Source: Sulfitobacter sp. (GTDB taxonomy: Bacteria > Pseudomonadota > Alphaproteobacteria > Rhodobacterales > Rhodobacteraceae). From it: a stretch of 6,765 nucleotides of DNA. The translations under genes and the position numbers were made by a program. Positions 6,657-6,765 of the stretch are shown piece by piece. The stretch covers positions 1 to 6,765 of the forward strand of contig JAGXHC010000250.1 in assembly GCA_024636405.1 (NCBI GenBank), written 5' to 3'. Under the pieces are notes generated by a model. The model searched no databases. It was not told where the DNA came from and worked only from the letters and a program-made list of their open reading frames with translations. Each line of letters begins with the position of its first letter. Position 1 is the stretch's first letter.

Positions 6657-6765
6657 ATGTTTGACACGATCCTGATTGCGAACCGCGGCGAGATTGCCTG
6701 CCGGGTCATGGAAACCGCGCAGGCGATGGGTGTGCGCTGTGTTGCGGTTTATTCCGATGCAGACG
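6657..6765 (+). CDS. mccA: 3-methylcrotonyl-CoA carboxylase, alpha (biotin carboxylase) subunit, 3'-truncated by the window edge
   Basis: Only the first 36 codons are inside the window ([20 protein letters not shown] onward, ending VYSDAD). This is the conserved start of the biotin carboxylase domain: a Rossmann-like beta strand followed by ANRGEIACR, then the second strand CVAVYSDAD. The full subunit (also liuD) is usually about 650 residues, carries the ATP-grasp and biotin-carrier domains, and carboxylates its own biotin with ATP and bicarbonate for MccB to use. The short fragment alone would also fit propionyl-CoA or acetyl-CoA carboxylase biotin carboxylase subunits; the assignment to the methylcrotonyl enzyme rests on mccB and ivd in the same operon. 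Confidence 0.9.
   Translation, partial: MFDTILIANRGEIACRVMETAQAMGVRCVAVYSDAD

Noticed and set aside
6470..6664. Plus-strand frame of 64 codons running through the hairpin element
   Set aside because: It overlaps the ASCH gene and the structured intergenic element; the translation is low-complexity and has no ribosome site.
1..6765. Defence system, mobile element, phage or CRISPR content
   Set aside because: No transposase, integrase, nuclease-effector pair, direct-repeat array or tRNA attachment site was seen; gene order and codon use fit a core metabolic operon.

Overview
The window looks like a piece of an alphaproteobacterial chromosome, most likely Rhodobacterales (Roseobacter group). 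The grounds are high GC with strong GC bias at third codon positions, tightly packed co-directional genes, protein sequences close to those I remember from that group, and a GC-rich double hairpin of a kind I associate with intergenic regions in that order. The taxon is inferred from recognition; no rRNA or other marker is present.

All credible genes are on the plus strand and read as one operon for leucine/isovalerate catabolism. Position 1 falls inside isovaleryl-CoA dehydrogenase (ivd/liuA, to 983). Next come a small single-span membrane protein (987-1343), a three-span DUF1622 membrane protein (1363-1764), a flavodoxin-fold NAD(P)H-dependent FMN reductase-like protein (1757-2476), an AMP-forming acyl-CoA synthetase (2478-3995) and a secreted six-cysteine LprI/DUF1311-type protein (3992-4465). 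Then follow the beta subunit of methylcrotonyl-CoA carboxylase (mccB/liuB, 4467-6071, TTG start), an ASCH-domain protein (about 6159-6569), an 87-nt gap with the double hairpin, and the first 36 codons of the biotin-carboxylase alpha subunit (mccA/liuD, from 6657).

The known chemistry is isovaleryl-CoA to 3-methylcrotonyl-CoA (Ivd, electrons to ETF), then carboxylation to 3-methylglutaconyl-CoA (MccAB). The acyl-CoA synthetase could supply an acyl-CoA from a free short or branched acid, but its substrate cannot be read from the sequence. The four small accessory proteins have no established place in leucine breakdown. They are held in the transcript by very tight junctions: ATGA and 8-nt overlaps, 1-3 nt gaps, and a possible 8-codon relay mini-ORF.

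I see no tRNA, rRNA, CRISPR array, transposase, phage gene or attachment site, and no promoter; the operon promoter should lie upstream of position 1. I do not see a wholly new system. The parts most worth following are the ASCH gene plus hairpin element that separate the two subunits of one enzyme, and the conserved-looking accessory genes of unknown role.
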